Shown here: piece after piece, positions 8,210 to 21,896 of the stretch
Position numbering within the stretch: the first letter of the stretch is position 1
Layout of the letters: each line of letters opens with the position of its first letter
Source of the DNA: Ureibacillus yapensis
GTDB lineage: Bacteria > Bacillota > Bacilli > Bacillales_A > Planococcaceae
Assembly (NCBI RefSeq): GCF_003515775.1
Contig: NZ_QWEI01000005.1
Coordinates: forward strand, 150,762-214,761
DNA: 64,000 nucleotides
Direction of reading: 5' to 3'
Position numbers and translations under genes: made by a program
Notes under the pieces: model-generated
Seen by the model: the letters and a program-made list of their open reading frames with translations, nothing else
What the model was told of the DNA's origin: nothing
The model's database searches: none

Positions 8210-8812
8210 ATGTCTGAACACTATTATTCAAAACAACCTCAAACTGAAAGTAAACCACGCCAATGGAAATTTACGTTACTCGGACATTCTTTTACTTTTG
8301 AAACGGATTCGGGTGTATTTAGTAAAAGCGAAGTAGATTTTGGATCCCGTGTTTTAATCGATACTTTTCAACTTCCTGATATAGAAGGGGCAATTCTGGA
8401 TGTTGGCTGCGGATATGGCCCTATCGGACTGTCGATCGCCAAACAGAACCCGGAACGTACCATTTATATGATGGACATTAATGAAAGAGCAGTAGCGTTG
8501 TCGAAGAAGAATGCGCAAATTAACGGAGTTCAAAATGTACAAATAGTTCAAAGTGATGGTCTCGACGCAATTCAAGACGGTTTGCAAATTGCCGCGATCC
8601 TGACAAACCCGCCAATTCGTGCCGGGAAGCAAACAATTTTCAAATTTTACGACGGTGCTTTTGAAAAGTTGGCAGTTGGTGGAGAATTGTGGATTGTTAT
8701 ACAGAAAAAGCAGGGTGCTCCATCTACAATTACTCACTTAGAGGAAAACTTTGCGGAAGTAGAGATTGTCGAAAAGAAAAAAGGTTATTGGATTATAAGA
8801 GCCAAAAAATAA
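8210..8812 (+). CDS. Class I SAM-dependent methyltransferase, YbxB/RsmC-like
   Basis: A 200-residue methyltransferase equivalent to B. subtilis YbxB, located in the same place between rplL and rpoB. The SAM-binding glycine motif is LDVGCGYGPIGLSIA (about residues 64-78). The catalytic-type motif TNPPIRAGK resembles the NPP motif of rRNA guanine N2 methyltransferases (RsmC family). The ATG at 8210 follows GAAGGAGG. The target is not established from sequence; 16S rRNA modification is the family-based guess. Confidence 0.9.
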   Translation: MSEHYYSKQPQTESKPRQWKFTLLGHSFTFETDSGVFSKSEVDFGSRVLIDTFQLPDIEGAILDVGCGYGPIGLSIAKQNPERTIYMMDINERAVALSKKNAQINGVQNVQIVQSDGLDAIQDGLQIAAILTNPPIRAGKQTIFKFYDGAFEKLAVGGELWIVIQKKQGAPSTITHLEENFAEVEIVEKKKGYWIIRAKK

Positions 8813-8869
8813 TTTCACCATCCAGCAAAACAGAAGATGGAAATAAAATTTGGCAAATTGCAGAAAACA

Positions 8870-8903
8870 TTGACTTGACAAAATGGCTATGATAACATAA
8901 TAA
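8870..8903 (+). promoter_or_regulatory. Overlapping candidate promoters of rpoB
   Basis: Two overlapping readings both have 17-base spacers: TTGACT (8870-8875) with TAACAT (8893-8898), and TTGACA (8875-8880) with TAATAA (8898-8903). Either would give a leader of roughly 270 bases before rpoB. Confidence 0.6.
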
Positions 8904-8994
8904 AATGCAAAAATATTATTTTGTGGGAGTTTGCCCTTTTGTATGCAATGCGTTATAAGTGGCTATACTTACCATGAATAAGTTTAGTTTAACC

Positions 8995-9092
8995 GAAAAT
9001 GATGTCTTGGGAAAGACTCGTTTTCTTTTTGTGCAAAAGGAATTTTTAAACATTTTCCTTTGCAAAAGTGCGACCAAGCTAATCGCTTGGTC
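8995..9092 (+). promoter_or_regulatory. Structured rpoB leader with a terminator-like attenuator
   Basis: Three successive hairpins. GAAAA (8995-8999) plus GTCTT (9004-9008) pair with AAGAC (9013-9017) plus TTTTC (9021-9025) and run into TTTTT, a terminator shape. TGCAAAAGGAA (9032-9042) pairs with TTCCTTTGCA (9055-9064). GACCAAGC (9072-9079) pairs with GCTTGGTC (9085-9092). The first could be the methyltransferase terminator or an attenuator of the rpoB promoter. Confidence 0.5.
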
Positions 9093-9180
9093 ATTAGCAA
9101 GTTTTCTAATCTTTCGAAATCATACACTATTTAAATGATTTTGCAAAGACCTATTATCGCTTTAATGAGGGGTGAATGAG

Positions 9181-12732
<3,552 letters not shown>

Positions 12733-12743
12733 TCTTGATGTTT

Positions 12744-12780
12744 CGGGCAGGAAGAAGTTTATTCTGCCTGCCCGATTTTT
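12744..12780 (+). terminator. Strong intrinsic terminator-like hairpin between rpoB and rpoC
   Basis: CGGGCAGG (12744-12751) pairs with CCTGCCCG (12767-12774), extended inward by AGAA/TTCT, then ATTTTT and further T-rich sequence. No convincing rpoC promoter is visible in the remaining 86 bases, so read-through must occur. Confidence 0.7.
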
Positions 12781-12866
12781 ATATTTTATTTTGATGGTTT
12801 TTAAATAATCGTTGAGCTTCTGAATAAAGTCGATAGAGGACTTATACTAAAAGGGAGGTAGGCTCC

Positions 12867-15800
12867 TTGATAGACGTTAATGAATTTGAATATATGAAAA
12901 TTGGTTTGGCTTCACCCGACAAGATTCGTTCTTGGTCTTATGGGGAAGTTAAAAAACCTGAAACAATTAACTACCGTACGTTAAAACCAGAAAAAGACGG
13001 TCTGTTCTGTGAACGTATTTTCGGACCTACAAAAGACTGGGAATGTCACTGCGGTAAATATAAACGTGTACGCTATAAAGGTGTAGTTTGTGACCGCTGT
13101 GGCGTTGAAGTTACACGTGCAAAAGTTCGTCGTGAACGTATGGGTCACATTGAACTGGCGGCACCTGTATCGCATATCTGGTACTTCAAAGGAATTCCAA
13201 GCCGCATGGGGCTGCTCCTTGATATGTCGCCTCGTTCTTTGGAAGAAGTAATCTATTTTGCTTCATACGTTGTCATCGAATCAGGAGATACAAGTTTAGA
13301 TAAAAAGCAACTTTTATCTGAAAAAGAATATCGTGCATACCGTGAAAAATTCGGCAACAGCTTTGAAGCCGCAATGGGTGCTGAAGCGATTAAAAAACTT
13401 CTGGAGCAAATCGATCTAGAAGAAGAAACAAACACATTAAAAGAAGAGTTGAAAACTGCTCAAGGCCAACGCCGTACTCGTGCGATTAAACGCCTTGAAG
13501 TAATCGAATCGTTCCGTAACTCCGGCAACAAACCAGAGTGGATGATTTTGGATGTCCTGCCGGTAATTCCGCCAGAGCTTCGTCCGATGGTGCAATTGGA
13601 TGGCGGCCGTTTCGCAACTTCCGATTTAAATGATTTATATCGTCGCGTAATCAACCGTAATAACCGTTTAAAACGTCTATTGGATCTTGGTGCTCCAAGC
13701 ATTATTGTTCAGAACGAAAAGCGTATGCTGCAAGAAGCGGTGGATGCATTAATCGACAATGGCCGTCGTGGCCGTCCTGTAACAGGTCCTGGTAACCGTC
13801 CATTAAAATCTCTATCACATATGCTGAAAGGGAAACAAGGTCGTTTCCGTCAAAACTTGCTAGGGAAACGTGTTGACTATTCAGGTCGTTCGGTTATCGT
13901 AGTAGGTCCAAACCTGAAGATGTACCAATGTGGTCTTCCTAAAGAAATGGCTATCGAATTATTCAAGCCTTTCGTAATGAAAGAACTTGTTGAACGTGGC
14001 CTGGCTCATAACATCAAGAGTGCAAAACGTAAAATCGAACGCTTGCACAATGAAGTTTGGGACGTTTTAGAAGAAGTAATCCGCGAACATCCGGTATTGC
14101 TTAACCGTGCACCAACGCTTCACAGACTTGGTATTCAGGCATTTGAGCCTACATTGGTAGAAGGTCGTGCAATTCGCCTTCACCCATTGGTTTGTACAGC
14201 ATACAACGCTGACTTCGATGGTGACCAAATGGCTGTGCACGTTCCATTATCAGCTGAAGCACAAGCAGAAGCTCGTTTACTGATGCTTGCTGCCCAAAAC
14301 ATCTTAAACCCGAAAGATGGTAAACCGGTTGTAACACCGTCTCAAGATATGGTATTAGGAAACTACTACTTAACACTTGAGCGTGAAGGTGCCCGTGGAG
14401 AAGGTTCTGTTTTCTATGGTCCAGATGAAGTGCTGATTGCATACCAAACGGGCAATGTACACTTGCACACTCGTATTGCCGTGAAAGCAAGTTCATTAAA
14501 CAATCCAACGTTTACGGAAGAACAAAATAAACAGTTCATCCTTACAACGGTAGGTAAGGTAATATTCAACGAAATTCTTCCTGAATCATTCCCTTACATT
14601 AATGAACCAACATCTGAGAACTTAGAACAAAGAACACCAGAGCGCTACTTCGCTTCATTAACGATTGATGAAGAGACATTGGAACAACTAAAAGCATCTG
14701 AAGGATATAATGATCTTTCAGACAGCGAAAAGATTGAGGCTGAGCGTAGAGCGGTGTTAGTAAAACACTTTGCTTCCGTAAAACCGATCAGTCCGTTCCG
14801 TAAAAAGTTCTTAGGAAACATCATCGCGGAAATATTCAAACGATTCCATATCACGGAAACGTCCAAAATGCTTGACCGCATGAAAGACCTAGGATTTAAA
14901 TATTCAACTAAAGCCGGTATTACAGTTGCGATTTCAGACATCGTGGTATTACCGGAAAAGAATGAGATCTTAGAAGAAGCACAGAAAAAAGTGGATAAAG
15001 TATTGGTTCAATTCCGCCGTGGTTTAATCACGGAAGAAGAACGCTACGACCGTGTCATTTCGAGCTGGTCTGCGGCGAAAGACGAAATTCAGTCCAAACT
15101 GATGAACTCGTTGCCAGATACGAACCCGATCTTCATGATGAGTGACTCTGGTGCCCGTGGTAACGCATCGAACTTTACTCAGCTCGCAGGTATGCGTGGT
15201 CTGATGGCCAACCCGGCCGGCCGTATTATCGAACTTCCAATCAAATCTTCATTCCGTGAAGGTTTAACGGTATTGGAATACTTCATCTCTACTCACGGTG
15301 CTCGTAAAGGTCTAGCCGATACAGCCCTAAAAACAGCCGACTCAGGTTATTTGACTCGTCGTCTGGTTGACGTAGCGCAGGATGTAATCGTACGTGAAGA
15401 TGACTGTGGCACTGACCGTGGATTGACAATCGGCGCCTTAATGGAAGGCAATGAAGTGATTGAAACGTTGGATGAACGTATTATCGGCCGTCATACGAAG
15501 AAAACAATCCACCATCCTGAAACAGGAGCGGTCATTTTAGAACGCGACCAATTAATTACACAGGATATTGCTCGTGTTATTGAAGAAGCGGGTATTGATC
15601 AAGTAACAATCCGTTCTGCATTCACATGTAATACAAAACATGGCGTATGTAAAAAATGTTATGGCATCAACTTGGCAACAGGTGAAGAGGTTGAAGTTGG
15701 GGAAGCAGTGGGTATCATTGCGGCTCAATCAATCGGGGAACCTGGTACACAGTTAACAATGCGTACATTCCACACAGGCGGGGTTGCCGGTAACGATATT

Positions 15801-16550
15801 ACACAAGGTCTTCCGCGTATCCAAGAGATTTTCGAATCACGTAACCCTAAAGGGCAAGCGGTGATTTCTGAAATCACTGGTAAAGTTGTCGAAATCGAGG
15901 AAATCCGCGAAGGCTTGAAAGAAATCACAATCCAGGGCGACATTGAAACTCGCAAGTACCAAGCGCCATATAATGCACGCTTAAAAGTACAGCTTGATGA
16001 TGAGATTAAACCTGGTCAAATTCTGACAGAAGGTTCAATTGATCCAAAACAATTATTGAAAGTTAAGGACGTTGCCACTGTACAAGAATATTTATTAAAA
16101 GAAGTTCAAAAAGTATACCGTATGCAAGGGGTAGAAATTGGAGACAAACATATCGAAGTAATGGTTCGCCAAATGCTGCGTAAAGTTCGCGTAATCGAAG
16201 CGGGCGATACTGAGCTGTTGCCAGGTTCATTATTAGATATCCACCAATTCACTGAAGCAAATAAAACGGCTATCCTGGGCGGAAAAGTACCGGCTACTTG
16301 CCGACCTGTAATCCTGGGTATTACGAAAGCTTCTTTAGAAACTGAATCATTCTTATCTGCTGCATCATTCCAAGAAACAACTCGCGTGTTAACGGATGCT
16401 GCGATTAAAGGTAAGCGCGATGAACTTCTGGGTCTGAAGGAAAATGTAATTATCGGTAAACTTGTACCAGCCGGAACTGGTATGCAGCGTTATCGCCAAA
16501 TTCAAATTGAAGAACCTGAAGCAGTTGAAGAACTTACTTCGGCTGAATAA
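12867..16550 (+). CDS. rpoC: DNA-directed RNA polymerase subunit beta'
   Basis: The 1227-residue clamp and active-site subunit. The catalytic magnesium loop NADFDGD is at residues 447-453. The N-terminal zinc finger ([20 protein letters not shown]) and the second cysteine cluster ([13 protein letters not shown]) are present. It starts with TTG at 12867 after GGGAGGTAGG and begins [16 protein letters not shown]. It is about 28 residues longer than B. subtilis RpoC. The surplus falls near residues 587-640, in a poorly conserved charged segment. Repeat R3 starts two bases after the stop codon. Confidence 0.98.
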   Translation: MIDVNEFEYMKIGLASPDKIRSWSYGEVKKPETINYRTLKPEKDGLFCERIFGPTKDWECHCGKYKRVRYKGVVCDRCGVEVTRAKVRRERMGHIELAAPVSHIWYFKGIPSRMGLLLDMSPRSLEEVIYFASYVVIESGDTSLDKKQLLSEKEYRAYREKFGNSFEAAMGAEAIKKLLEQIDLEEETNTLKEELKTAQGQRRTRAIKRLEVIESFRNSGNKPEWMILDVLPVIPPELRPMVQLDGGRFATSDLNDLYRRVINRNNRLKRLLDLGAPSIIVQNEKRMLQEAVDALIDNGRRGRPVTGPGNRPLKSLSHMLKGKQGRFRQNLLGKRVDYSGRSVIVVGPNLKMYQCGLPKEMAIELFKPFVMKELVERGLAHNIKSAKRKIERLHNEVWDVLEEVIREHPVLLNRAPTLHRLGIQAFEPTLVEGRAIRLHPLVCTAYNADFDGDQMAVHVPLSAEAQAEARLLMLAAQNILNPKDGKPVVTPSQDMVLGNYYLTLEREGARGEGSVFYGPDEVLIAYQTGNVHLHTRIAVKASSLNNPTFTEEQNKQFILTTVGKVIFNEILPESFPYINEPTSENLEQRTPERYFASLTIDEETLEQLKASEGYNDLSDSEKIEAERRAVLVKHFASVKPISPFRKKFLGNIIAEIFKRFHITETSKMLDRMKDLGFKYSTKAGITVAISDIVVLPEKNEILEEAQKKVDKVLVQFRRGLITEEERYDRVISSWSAAKDEIQSKLMNSLPDTNPIFMMSDSGARGNASNFTQLAGMRGLMANPAGRIIELPIKSSFREGLTVLEYFISTHGARKGLADTALKTADSGYLTRRLVDVAQDVIVREDDCGTDRGLTIGALMEGNEVIETLDERIIGRHTKKTIHHPETGAVILERDQLITQDIARVIEEAGIDQVTIRSAFTCNTKHGVCKKCYGINLATGEEVEVGEAVGIIAAQSIGEPGTQLTMRTFHTGGVAGNDITQGLPRIQEIFESRNPKGQAVISEITGKVVEIEEIREGLKEITIQGDIETRKYQAPYNARLKVQLDDEIKPGQILTEGSIDPKQLLKVKDVATVQEYLLKEVQKVYRMQGVEIGDKHIEVMVRQMLRKVRVIEAGDTELLPGSLLDIHQFTEANKTAILGGKVPATCRPVILGITKASLETESFLSAASFQETTRVLTDAAIKGKRDELLGLKENVIIGKLVPAGTGMQRYRQIQIEEPEAVEELTSAE

Positions 16551-16552
16551 TT

Positions 16553-16752
16553 AAAAGCGCAAGCGCCCTGCTTAGCCCCGCGTCGGCGAAAACGCCACAT
16601 CCTGTGGCAACGCCGACATGACTCACATCGTGTGAGCCTCAAGCGCTGGCCGATAAGAACGCCACGTCGTGTGGCATTATCGGCACTTGCACATCCATGT
16701 GCGGCGGAGGACCCGAATCGACCTCGAGGGGCTGGGCGCTGGAGCTAGACAA
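16553..16752 (-). repeat. Dispersed palindromic repeat, copy R3, with four internal hairpin modules
   Basis: Inverted relative to R1 and R2 and about 200 bases long. Four hairpins lie inside. GTCGGCG (16582-16588)/CGCCGAC (16611-16617) encloses GCCAC/GTGGC (16594-16608). CTCAC/GTGAG spans 16622-16636. CCGATAA (16650-16656)/TTATCGG (16677-16683) encloses GCCAC/GTGGC (16661-16675). GCACAT/ATGTGC spans 16689-16702. Outer ends match the other copies (AGCGCCCAGCCCC and GGGGCTAAGCAGGGCGC on the minus strand). Confidence 0.85.
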
Positions 16753-16768
16753 TTTTTTAAGAAAGAAA

Positions 16769-16807
16769 AAAATCCTCAGGGGAAATAACATTCCCCTGAG
16801 AGATTTT
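16769..16807 (+). terminator. Intrinsic terminator of the rpoBC transcript
   Basis: CTCAGGGGAA (16775-16784) pairs with TTCCCCTGAG (16791-16800), flanked by AAAATC and GATTTT. Read-through of repeat R3 would be needed to reach it. Confidence 0.8.
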
Positions 16808-16818
16808 CAATAAAATAT

Positions 16819-16847
16819 TTGACAGTTTAAATTGATAATGTTAATAT
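16819..16847 (+). promoter_or_regulatory. Sigma-A promoter of the str operon
   Basis: TTGACA (16819-16824), a 17-base spacer and TAATAT (16842-16847), 46 bases before the L7Ae-like gene start. Confidence 0.75.
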
Positions 16848-16892
16848 ACTTAAGGTTGATAGTTAACTGTCCGTACTTTGGAGGATATGAAA

Positions 16893-17144
16893 ATGTCTTA
16901 TGAAAGAGTAAAACAGGCCAGTAAAACAATCATAGGTACAAAGCAGGCAGTGAAAGCAATACGGGCGGGTCAAGTGACAGAGCTTTTTGTTGCACTTGAT
17001 GCAGACAGTTGGGTAACCGATCCCGTTGTTGTTCTTGCAAAAGAAGTCGGCGTACCAGTGAGTCTCGTCGAGTCAAAAAAAGAACTTGGCAAAGCTTGTG
17101 GTATTCACGTTGGAGCTGCGGTTGTTGCAATCGCTGCAAGTTAG
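16893..17144 (+). CDS. rplGB: L7Ae-family K-turn RNA-binding protein (YbxF-like)
   Basis: An 83-residue L7Ae/L30e-fold protein homologous to B. subtilis YbxF, which binds RNA kink-turns. The conserved face [17 protein letters not shown] is here [17 protein letters not shown] near the C-terminus, and [14 protein letters not shown] is near the N-terminus. ATG 16893 was chosen because GGAGG lies nine bases upstream; the longer reading from TTG 16878 overlaps it. It is the first gene of the str operon, before rpsL. Its cellular RNA target is unknown from sequence. Confidence 0.93.
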   Translation: MSYERVKQASKTIIGTKQAVKAIRAGQVTELFVALDADSWVTDPVVVLAKEVGVPVSLVESKKELGKACGIHVGAAVVAIAAS

Positions 17145-17241
17145 TTTTTGTGTAGAAACACAAAGACTTTGTTTTTACCCTAAAAATGAACCACCTGGAT
17201 GTGTGGTATTAAAGAGGAATAAATGAAGGGAGGAAAAACCG

Positions 17242-17661
17242 ATGCCTACAATTAACCAATTAGTACGTAAGCCTCGTAAATCCAAAGTAACGAAATCAGA
17301 TTCACCAGCGTTGAACAAGGGATATAACAGTTTCAAAAAATCTTTAACGAATGTTAGTTCTCCTCAAAAACGTGGTGTATGTACTCGTGTTGGTACGATG
17401 ACACCGAAAAAACCAAACTCAGCGTTACGTAAATACGCTCGTGTACGCTTAACTAACCAAATCGAGGTTACAGCTTACATTCCTGGTGAAGGACATAACC
17501 TACAAGAACACAGCGTAGTATTAATCCGCGGTGGACGTGTAAAAGACTTACCAGGGGTACGTTACCATATCGTACGTGGTGCTCTTGATACAGCTGGTGT
17601 TAACGGCCGTATGCAATCACGTTCTCTATACGGTACAAAACGTCCAAAAGAGAAAAAATAA
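17242..17661 (+). CDS. rpsL: 30S ribosomal protein S12
   Basis: A 139-residue S12 at the decoding centre. The conserved loop [17 protein letters not shown] (Lys56/Lys57 in the TPKKP motif) carries the usual streptomycin-sensitive lysine. The second loop [14 protein letters not shown] is also wild type in form. GGGAGGAAA precedes the ATG. It is followed by a 150-base structured gap before rpsG. Confidence 0.98.
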   Translation: MPTINQLVRKPRKSKVTKSDSPALNKGYNSFKKSLTNVSSPQKRGVCTRVGTMTPKKPNSALRKYARVRLTNQIEVTAYIPGEGHNLQEHSVVLIRGGRVKDLPGVRYHIVRGALDTAGVNGRMQSRSLYGTKRPKEKK

Positions 17662-17683
17662 TTTTCTTTTCGAAGTAGCAAGA

Positions 17684-17765
17684 GATCATTGTTAGTATAT
17701 GCAAGATTTTAAATTCATATGAATTGTGGCCACGATTTAGAATTTAAGCTCAGCTCTCAATGATC
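17684..17765 (+). promoter_or_regulatory. Nested long-range stems in the rpsL-rpsG gap
   Basis: GATCATTG (17684-17691) is complementary to CAATGATC (17758-17765). TTAAATTC (17709-17716) is complementary to GAATTTAA (17740-17747). The palindrome GTGGCCAC is at 17726-17733. The three sit inside one another, as in a regulatory mRNA structure. In E. coli, S7 binds the rpsL-rpsG gap to repress translation; the same role here is inference. Confidence 0.45.
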
Positions 17766-17811
17766 AATTTCATTAAATAAATCTGAGAAATTTTTGAAAG
17801 GAGGAAAACAC

Positions 17812-18282
17812 ATGCCTCGTAAAGGTCCTGTTTCCAAACGTGACGTGTTACCAGATCCAATTTACAATTCTAAACTAGTAACTCGTTTAATCAACAAAAT
17901 GATGATTGATGGTAAAAGAGGTACTTCTCAAAAGATTTTATACGGTGCGTTCGATTTAGTTCAAGAACGTTCGGGTAAAGAAGCTTTAGAAGTATTCGAA
18001 GCTGCATTAAACAACGTAATGCCAGTTCTTGAAGTACGTGCTCGCCGTGTTGGTGGTTCTAACTACCAAGTACCAGTTGAAGTTCGTCCAGAACGCCGTA
18101 TTACTTTAGGTCTTCGTTACTTAGTTAACTATTCTCGTCTTCGTGGTGAAAAAACGATGGAAGAGCGTTTAGCTAACGAAATCCTTGATGCATCTAACAA
18201 CACAGGTGCTTCAGTTAAGAAACGCGAAGATATGCACAAAATGGCTGACGCTAACAAAGCATTTGCACATTATCGTTGGTAA
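17812..18282 (+). CDS. rpsG: 30S ribosomal protein S7
   Basis: A 156-residue primary 16S rRNA-binding protein that nucleates the 30S head. Signature segments are [17 protein letters not shown] and [17 protein letters not shown]. The start ATG 17812 follows AAAGGAGGAAA and gives MPRKGPV; a longer reading to 17794 is not supported. Candidate autoregulator of the str operon through the preceding intergenic stems. Confidence 0.98.
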   Translation: MPRKGPVSKRDVLPDPIYNSKLVTRLINKMMIDGKRGTSQKILYGAFDLVQERSGKEALEVFEAALNNVMPVLEVRARRVGGSNYQVPVEVRPERRITLGLRYLVNYSRLRGEKTMEERLANEILDASNNTGASVKKREDMHKMADANKAFAHYRW

Positions 18283-18291
18283 TTATTTAGA

Positions 18292-18320
18292 CTACGTGCT
18301 GGCGACTGGCTAGTACGTAG
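18292..18320 (+). promoter_or_regulatory. Hairpin in the rpsG-fusA gap
   Basis: CTACGT (18292-18297) pairs with ACGTAG (18315-18320). No T-run follows, so it is more likely an mRNA structure than a terminator. Confidence 0.35.
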
Positions 18321-18375
18321 GTTTAAATATATTTTTAGACAAACGTTATACCCAATATGGAAGGAGAAATTTCCT

Positions 18376-20451
18376 ATGAAACGCGAATTCTCACTAGAGA
18401 ATACTCGTAATATTGGGATCATGGCTCACATTGATGCTGGTAAAACAACAACAACTGAGCGTATCCTTTATTACACTGGTAAGATTCACAAAATCGGTGA
18501 AACTCACGAAGGTGCTTCTCAAATGGACTGGATGGAGCAAGAGCAAGAACGTGGTATTACAATCACGTCTGCTGCGACAACAGCTCAATGGAAAGGCAAC
18601 CGCGTTAACATCATCGACACACCAGGACACGTAGACTTCACTGTTGAGGTTGAACGTTCTTTACGTGTACTTGATGGTGCAGTAACAGTACTTGATGCTC
18701 AATCAGGTGTTGAGCCGCAAACTGAAACTGTATGGCGTCAAGCTACAACTTATGGAGTTCCACGTATCGTATTCGTTAACAAAATGGATAAAATTGGTGC
18801 AGACTTCCTGTATTCAGTAGGTACTCTTCATGACCGTTTACAAGCAAACGCTCATCCAATTCAATTGCCAATCGGTGCTGAAGATCAGTTCGAAGCAATT
18901 ATCGATTTAGTTGAAATGAAAGCAATCTTCTATGGTAACGACCTTGGTACTGATGTTACTGAAGGTGAAATTCCTGAAGAATACAAAGCGCAAGCTGAAG
19001 AATATCGCGAAAAACTAGTTGAAGCTGTTGCAGAACTTGATGAAGAACTTATGGAGAAATACTTCGCTGGTGAAGAAATCACAATCGAAGAGCTTAAAGC
19101 TGCTATCCGTAAAGCTACATTATCAGTACAGTTCTACCCAGTTATCTGTGGTACAGCATTCAAAAACAAAGGTGTTCAATTAATGCTTGATGCTGTAATT
19201 GACTATCTGCCAGCTCCAACAGACGTAGAAGCAATTAAAGGCGTTAATGATGATGGTGAAGAAGTTGAAAAGCATGCTAGCGATGATGAACCATTCGCTG
19301 CACTTGCCTTCAAAGTTATGACTGACCCTTATGTTGGTAAATTAACATTCTTCCGTGTGTATTCTGGTGTTTTAGAATCAGGATCATACGTACAAAACTC
19401 TACAAAAGGTAAACGTGAACGTGTAGGTCGTATCCTTCAAATGCACGCAAACTCCCGTGAAGAAATTTCACAAGTATTCTCTGGAGATATTGCTGCTGCT
19501 GTAGGTCTTAAAGATACTACAACTGGTGACACGCTTTGTGACGAGAAAGACCATGTGATTCTAGAATCTATGGAATTCCCGGAACCAGTTATCTCTTTAT
19601 CTGTAGAACCTAAATCAAAAGCGGACCAAGATAAAATGGGACAAGCTTTACAAAAACTTCAAGAAGAAGATCCAACATTCCGTGCGCATACGGACCAAGA
19701 AACTGGTCAAGTTATCATCTCGGGTATGGGTGAACTTCACCTTGATATCCTGGTTGACCGTATGAAACGTGAATTTAAAGTAGAAGCTAACGTGGGTGCT
19801 CCACAGGTATCTTACCGTGAAACATTCCGCAGCTCTGCTCAAGTTCAAGGTAAATTCACTCGTCAATCTGGTGGTCGTGGTCAATACGGTGACGTATGGA
19901 TCGAGTTCTCACCAAACGAAGAGGGTAAAGGCTTTGAATTTGAAAACGCTGTTGTCGGTGGGGTTGTACCTCGTGAATACATTCCAGCTGTTGAAGCAGG
20001 TCTTCGTGACTCGCTTGACCGCGGTGTAATTGCTGGCTACCCATTAATCGACATTAAAGCGAAATTATACGATGGTTCTTACCATGATGTCGATTCAAAC
20101 GAAATGGCGTTTAAAATCGCCGCTTCTATGGCATTAAAAGCTGCTGCTTCTAAATGTAACCCAGTTCTTTTAGAACCTGTGATGAAAGTAGAAGTAGTAA
20201 TTCCAGAAGAATATCTTGGTGATATTATGGGTAACATCACTTCTCGCCGCGGACGTGTAGAAGGTATGGAAGCTCGTGGTAACGCTCAAGTTGTTCGTGC
20301 AATGGTTCCACTTGCTGAAATGTTTGGATATGCGACTACTTTACGTTCTGCAACGCAAGGTCGTGGTGTATTCTCAATGGTATTCGATCACTACGAAGAA
20401 GTACCAAAATCAATTTCAGAAGAGATCATCAAAAAAAATAAAGGTGAATAA
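18376..20451 (+). CDS. fusA: Elongation factor G
   Basis: A 691-residue translocation GTPase. G motifs are [12 protein letters not shown] (G1), [11 protein letters not shown] (G3) and NKMDK (G4). Domain II and the domain IV loop region ([15 protein letters not shown]) follow. It also acts with ribosome recycling factor in subunit splitting. Its place between rpsG and tuf is the standard str operon order, and a good ribosome-binding site (GGAGAAA) precedes the ATG. Confidence 0.98.
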   Translation: MKREFSLENTRNIGIMAHIDAGKTTTTERILYYTGKIHKIGETHEGASQMDWMEQEQERGITITSAATTAQWKGNRVNIIDTPGHVDFTVEVERSLRVLDGAVTVLDAQSGVEPQTETVWRQATTYGVPRIVFVNKMDKIGADFLYSVGTLHDRLQANAHPIQLPIGAEDQFEAIIDLVEMKAIFYGNDLGTDVTEGEIPEEYKAQAEEYREKLVEAVAELDEELMEKYFAGEEITIEELKAAIRKATLSVQFYPVICGTAFKNKGVQLMLDAVIDYLPAPTDVEAIKGVNDDGEEVEKHASDDEPFAALAFKVMTDPYVGKLTFFRVYSGVLESGSYVQNSTKGKRERVGRILQMHANSREEISQVFSGDIAAAVGLKDTTTGDTLCDEKDHVILESMEFPEPVISLSVEPKSKADQDKMGQALQKLQEEDPTFRAHTDQETGQVIISGMGELHLDILVDRMKREFKVEANVGAPQVSYRETFRSSAQVQGKFTRQSGGRGQYGDVWIEFSPNEEGKGFEFENAVVGGVVPREYIPAVEAGLRDSLDRGVIAGYPLIDIKAKLYDGSYHDVDSNEMAFKIAASMALKAAASKCNPVLLEPVMKVEVVIPEEYLGDIMGNITSRRGRVEGMEARGNAQVVRAMVPLAEMFGYATTLRSATQGRGVFSMVFDHYEEVPKSISEEIIKKNKGE

Positions 20452-20501
20452 TTGAAATTTCATCTTGTATCAAGTATAAATAATTTGTAAGCTATGATTG
20501 A

Positions 20502-20529
20502 CTGGCTGACATGGGCCCTTATCAGCCAG
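20502..20529 (+). promoter_or_regulatory. Hairpin in the fusA-tuf gap
   Basis: CTGGCTGA (20502-20509) pairs with TCAGCCAG (20522-20529) around a 12-base loop, without a T-run. It may stabilise or modulate the highly expressed tuf mRNA. Confidence 0.4.
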
Positions 20530-20579
20530 CAGTTGTAACATAAAAAAATAATAAACATATAACTAGGAGGCTAACTCTA

Positions 20580-21767
20580 ATGGCTAAAGAAAAATTTGAC
20601 CGTTCAAAAACGCATGCTAACATTGGTACAATTGGACACGTTGACCATGGTAAAACTACATTAACTGCTGCTATCGCTACAGTTCTTTCTAAAAAAATGG
20701 GTGGTACAGCTAAATCATACGCTGATATCGATAACGCTCCAGAAGAAAAAGAACGCGGTATCACAATCAACACTTCTCACGTTGAGTACGAAACTGAAAC
20801 TCGTCACTATGCGCACGTTGACTGCCCAGGACACGCTGACTATGTTAAAAACATGATCACTGGTGCTGCTCAAATGGACGGCGGTATCCTAGTAGTATCT
20901 GCTGCTGACGGCCCAATGCCACAAACTCGTGAGCACATCCTTTTATCTCGTCAAGTAGGTGTACCTTACCTAGTAGTATTCATGAACAAATGTGATATGG
21001 TTGACGACGAAGAATTATTAGAATTAGTAGAAATGGAAATCCGTGACCTACTATCTGAATATGACTTCCCAGGCGACGATATTCCTGTAATCAAAGGTTC
21101 TGCTCTTAAAGCTCTTGAAGGTGAACCAGAATGGGAAGAAAAAATCGTTGAATTAATGGACGCTGTAGACAGCTACATCCCAACTCCAGAACGTCAAACT
21201 GACAAACCATTCATGATGCCAGTAGAGGACGTATTCTCTATCACTGGTCGTGGTACAGTTGCAACTGGTCGTGTAGACCGTGGTCAAGTTAAAGTTGGTG
21301 ACGTTGTTGAAATCGTTGGTCTAGCTGAAGAAGCAAAATCAACTACTGTAACTGGTGTTGAAATGTTCCGTAAATTATTAGACTATGCTGAAGCTGGAGA
21401 CAACATCGGTGCTTTACTTCGTGGTGTAGCTCGTGAAGATATCCAACGTGGACAAGTATTGGCTAAACCAGGCTCAATCACTCCACACACAACTTTCAAA
21501 GCAGAAGTTTACGTTTTATCAAAAGAAGAAGGTGGACGTCACACTCCTTTCTTCTCTAACTACCGTCCTCAGTTCTACTTCCGTACAACTGACGTAACTG
21601 GTGTTATCAACTTACCAGAAGGCGTTGAAATGGTAATGCCTGGTGACAACATCGAAATGAACGTTGAATTAATCTCTCCAATCGCTCTTGAAGAAGGTAC
21701 TAAATTCTCTATCCGTGAGGGTGGCCGTACTGTAGGAGCTGGAGTAGTAGCTTCTATCCAAAAATAA
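20580..21767 (+). CDS. tuf: Elongation factor Tu
   Basis: A 395-residue GTPase that delivers aminoacyl-tRNA to the ribosome. G1 is [10 protein letters not shown]3 DCPGHADY and G4 NKCD, with the switch I RGITI segment between. Codon use is strongly biased toward a small set of codons, as expected for the most abundant protein. Last gene of the str operon, followed by a strong terminator. Only one tuf copy is present in this window. Confidence 0.99.
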   Translation: MAKEKFDRSKTHANIGTIGHVDHGKTTLTAAIATVLSKKMGGTAKSYADIDNAPEEKERGITINTSHVEYETETRHYAHVDCPGHADYVKNMITGAAQMDGGILVVSAADGPMPQTREHILLSRQVGVPYLVVFMNKCDMVDDEELLELVEMEIRDLLSEYDFPGDDIPVIKGSALKALEGEPEWEEKIVELMDAVDSYIPTPERQTDKPFMMPVEDVFSITGRGTVATGRVDRGQVKVGDVVEIVGLAEEAKSTTVTGVEMFRKLLDYAEAGDNIGALLRGVAREDIQRGQVLAKPGSITPHTTFKAEVYVLSKEEGGRHTPFFSNYRPQFYFRTTDVTGVINLPEGVEMVMPGDNIEMNVELISPIALEEGTKFSIREGGRTVGAGVVASIQK

Positions 21768-21790
21768 TTTTAGCCTAGCTAAAACTTTCC

Positions 21791-21828
21791 AACCAATTCG
21801 TGGGGACGCCTGCGAATTGGTTTTTTTT
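21791..21828 (+). terminator. Intrinsic terminator after tuf
   Basis: AACCAATTCG (21791-21800) pairs with CGAATTGGTT (21813-21822), running into TTTTTT. Confidence 0.92.
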
Positions 21829-21868
21829 GTTTTAAAACTCTATTTTGTAAAGTTTTCCCTGCCTTCAA

Positions 21869-21877
21869 TGGTACAAT
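21869..21877 (+). promoter_or_regulatory. Extended -10 promoter of the two-component genes
   Basis: TGG followed by TACAAT (21872-21877) gives a TGn-extended -10. No good -35 is visible. It lies 20 bases before the response regulator start. Confidence 0.45.
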
Positions 21878-21896
21878 GAAAGGAAGGAGGGATGAT

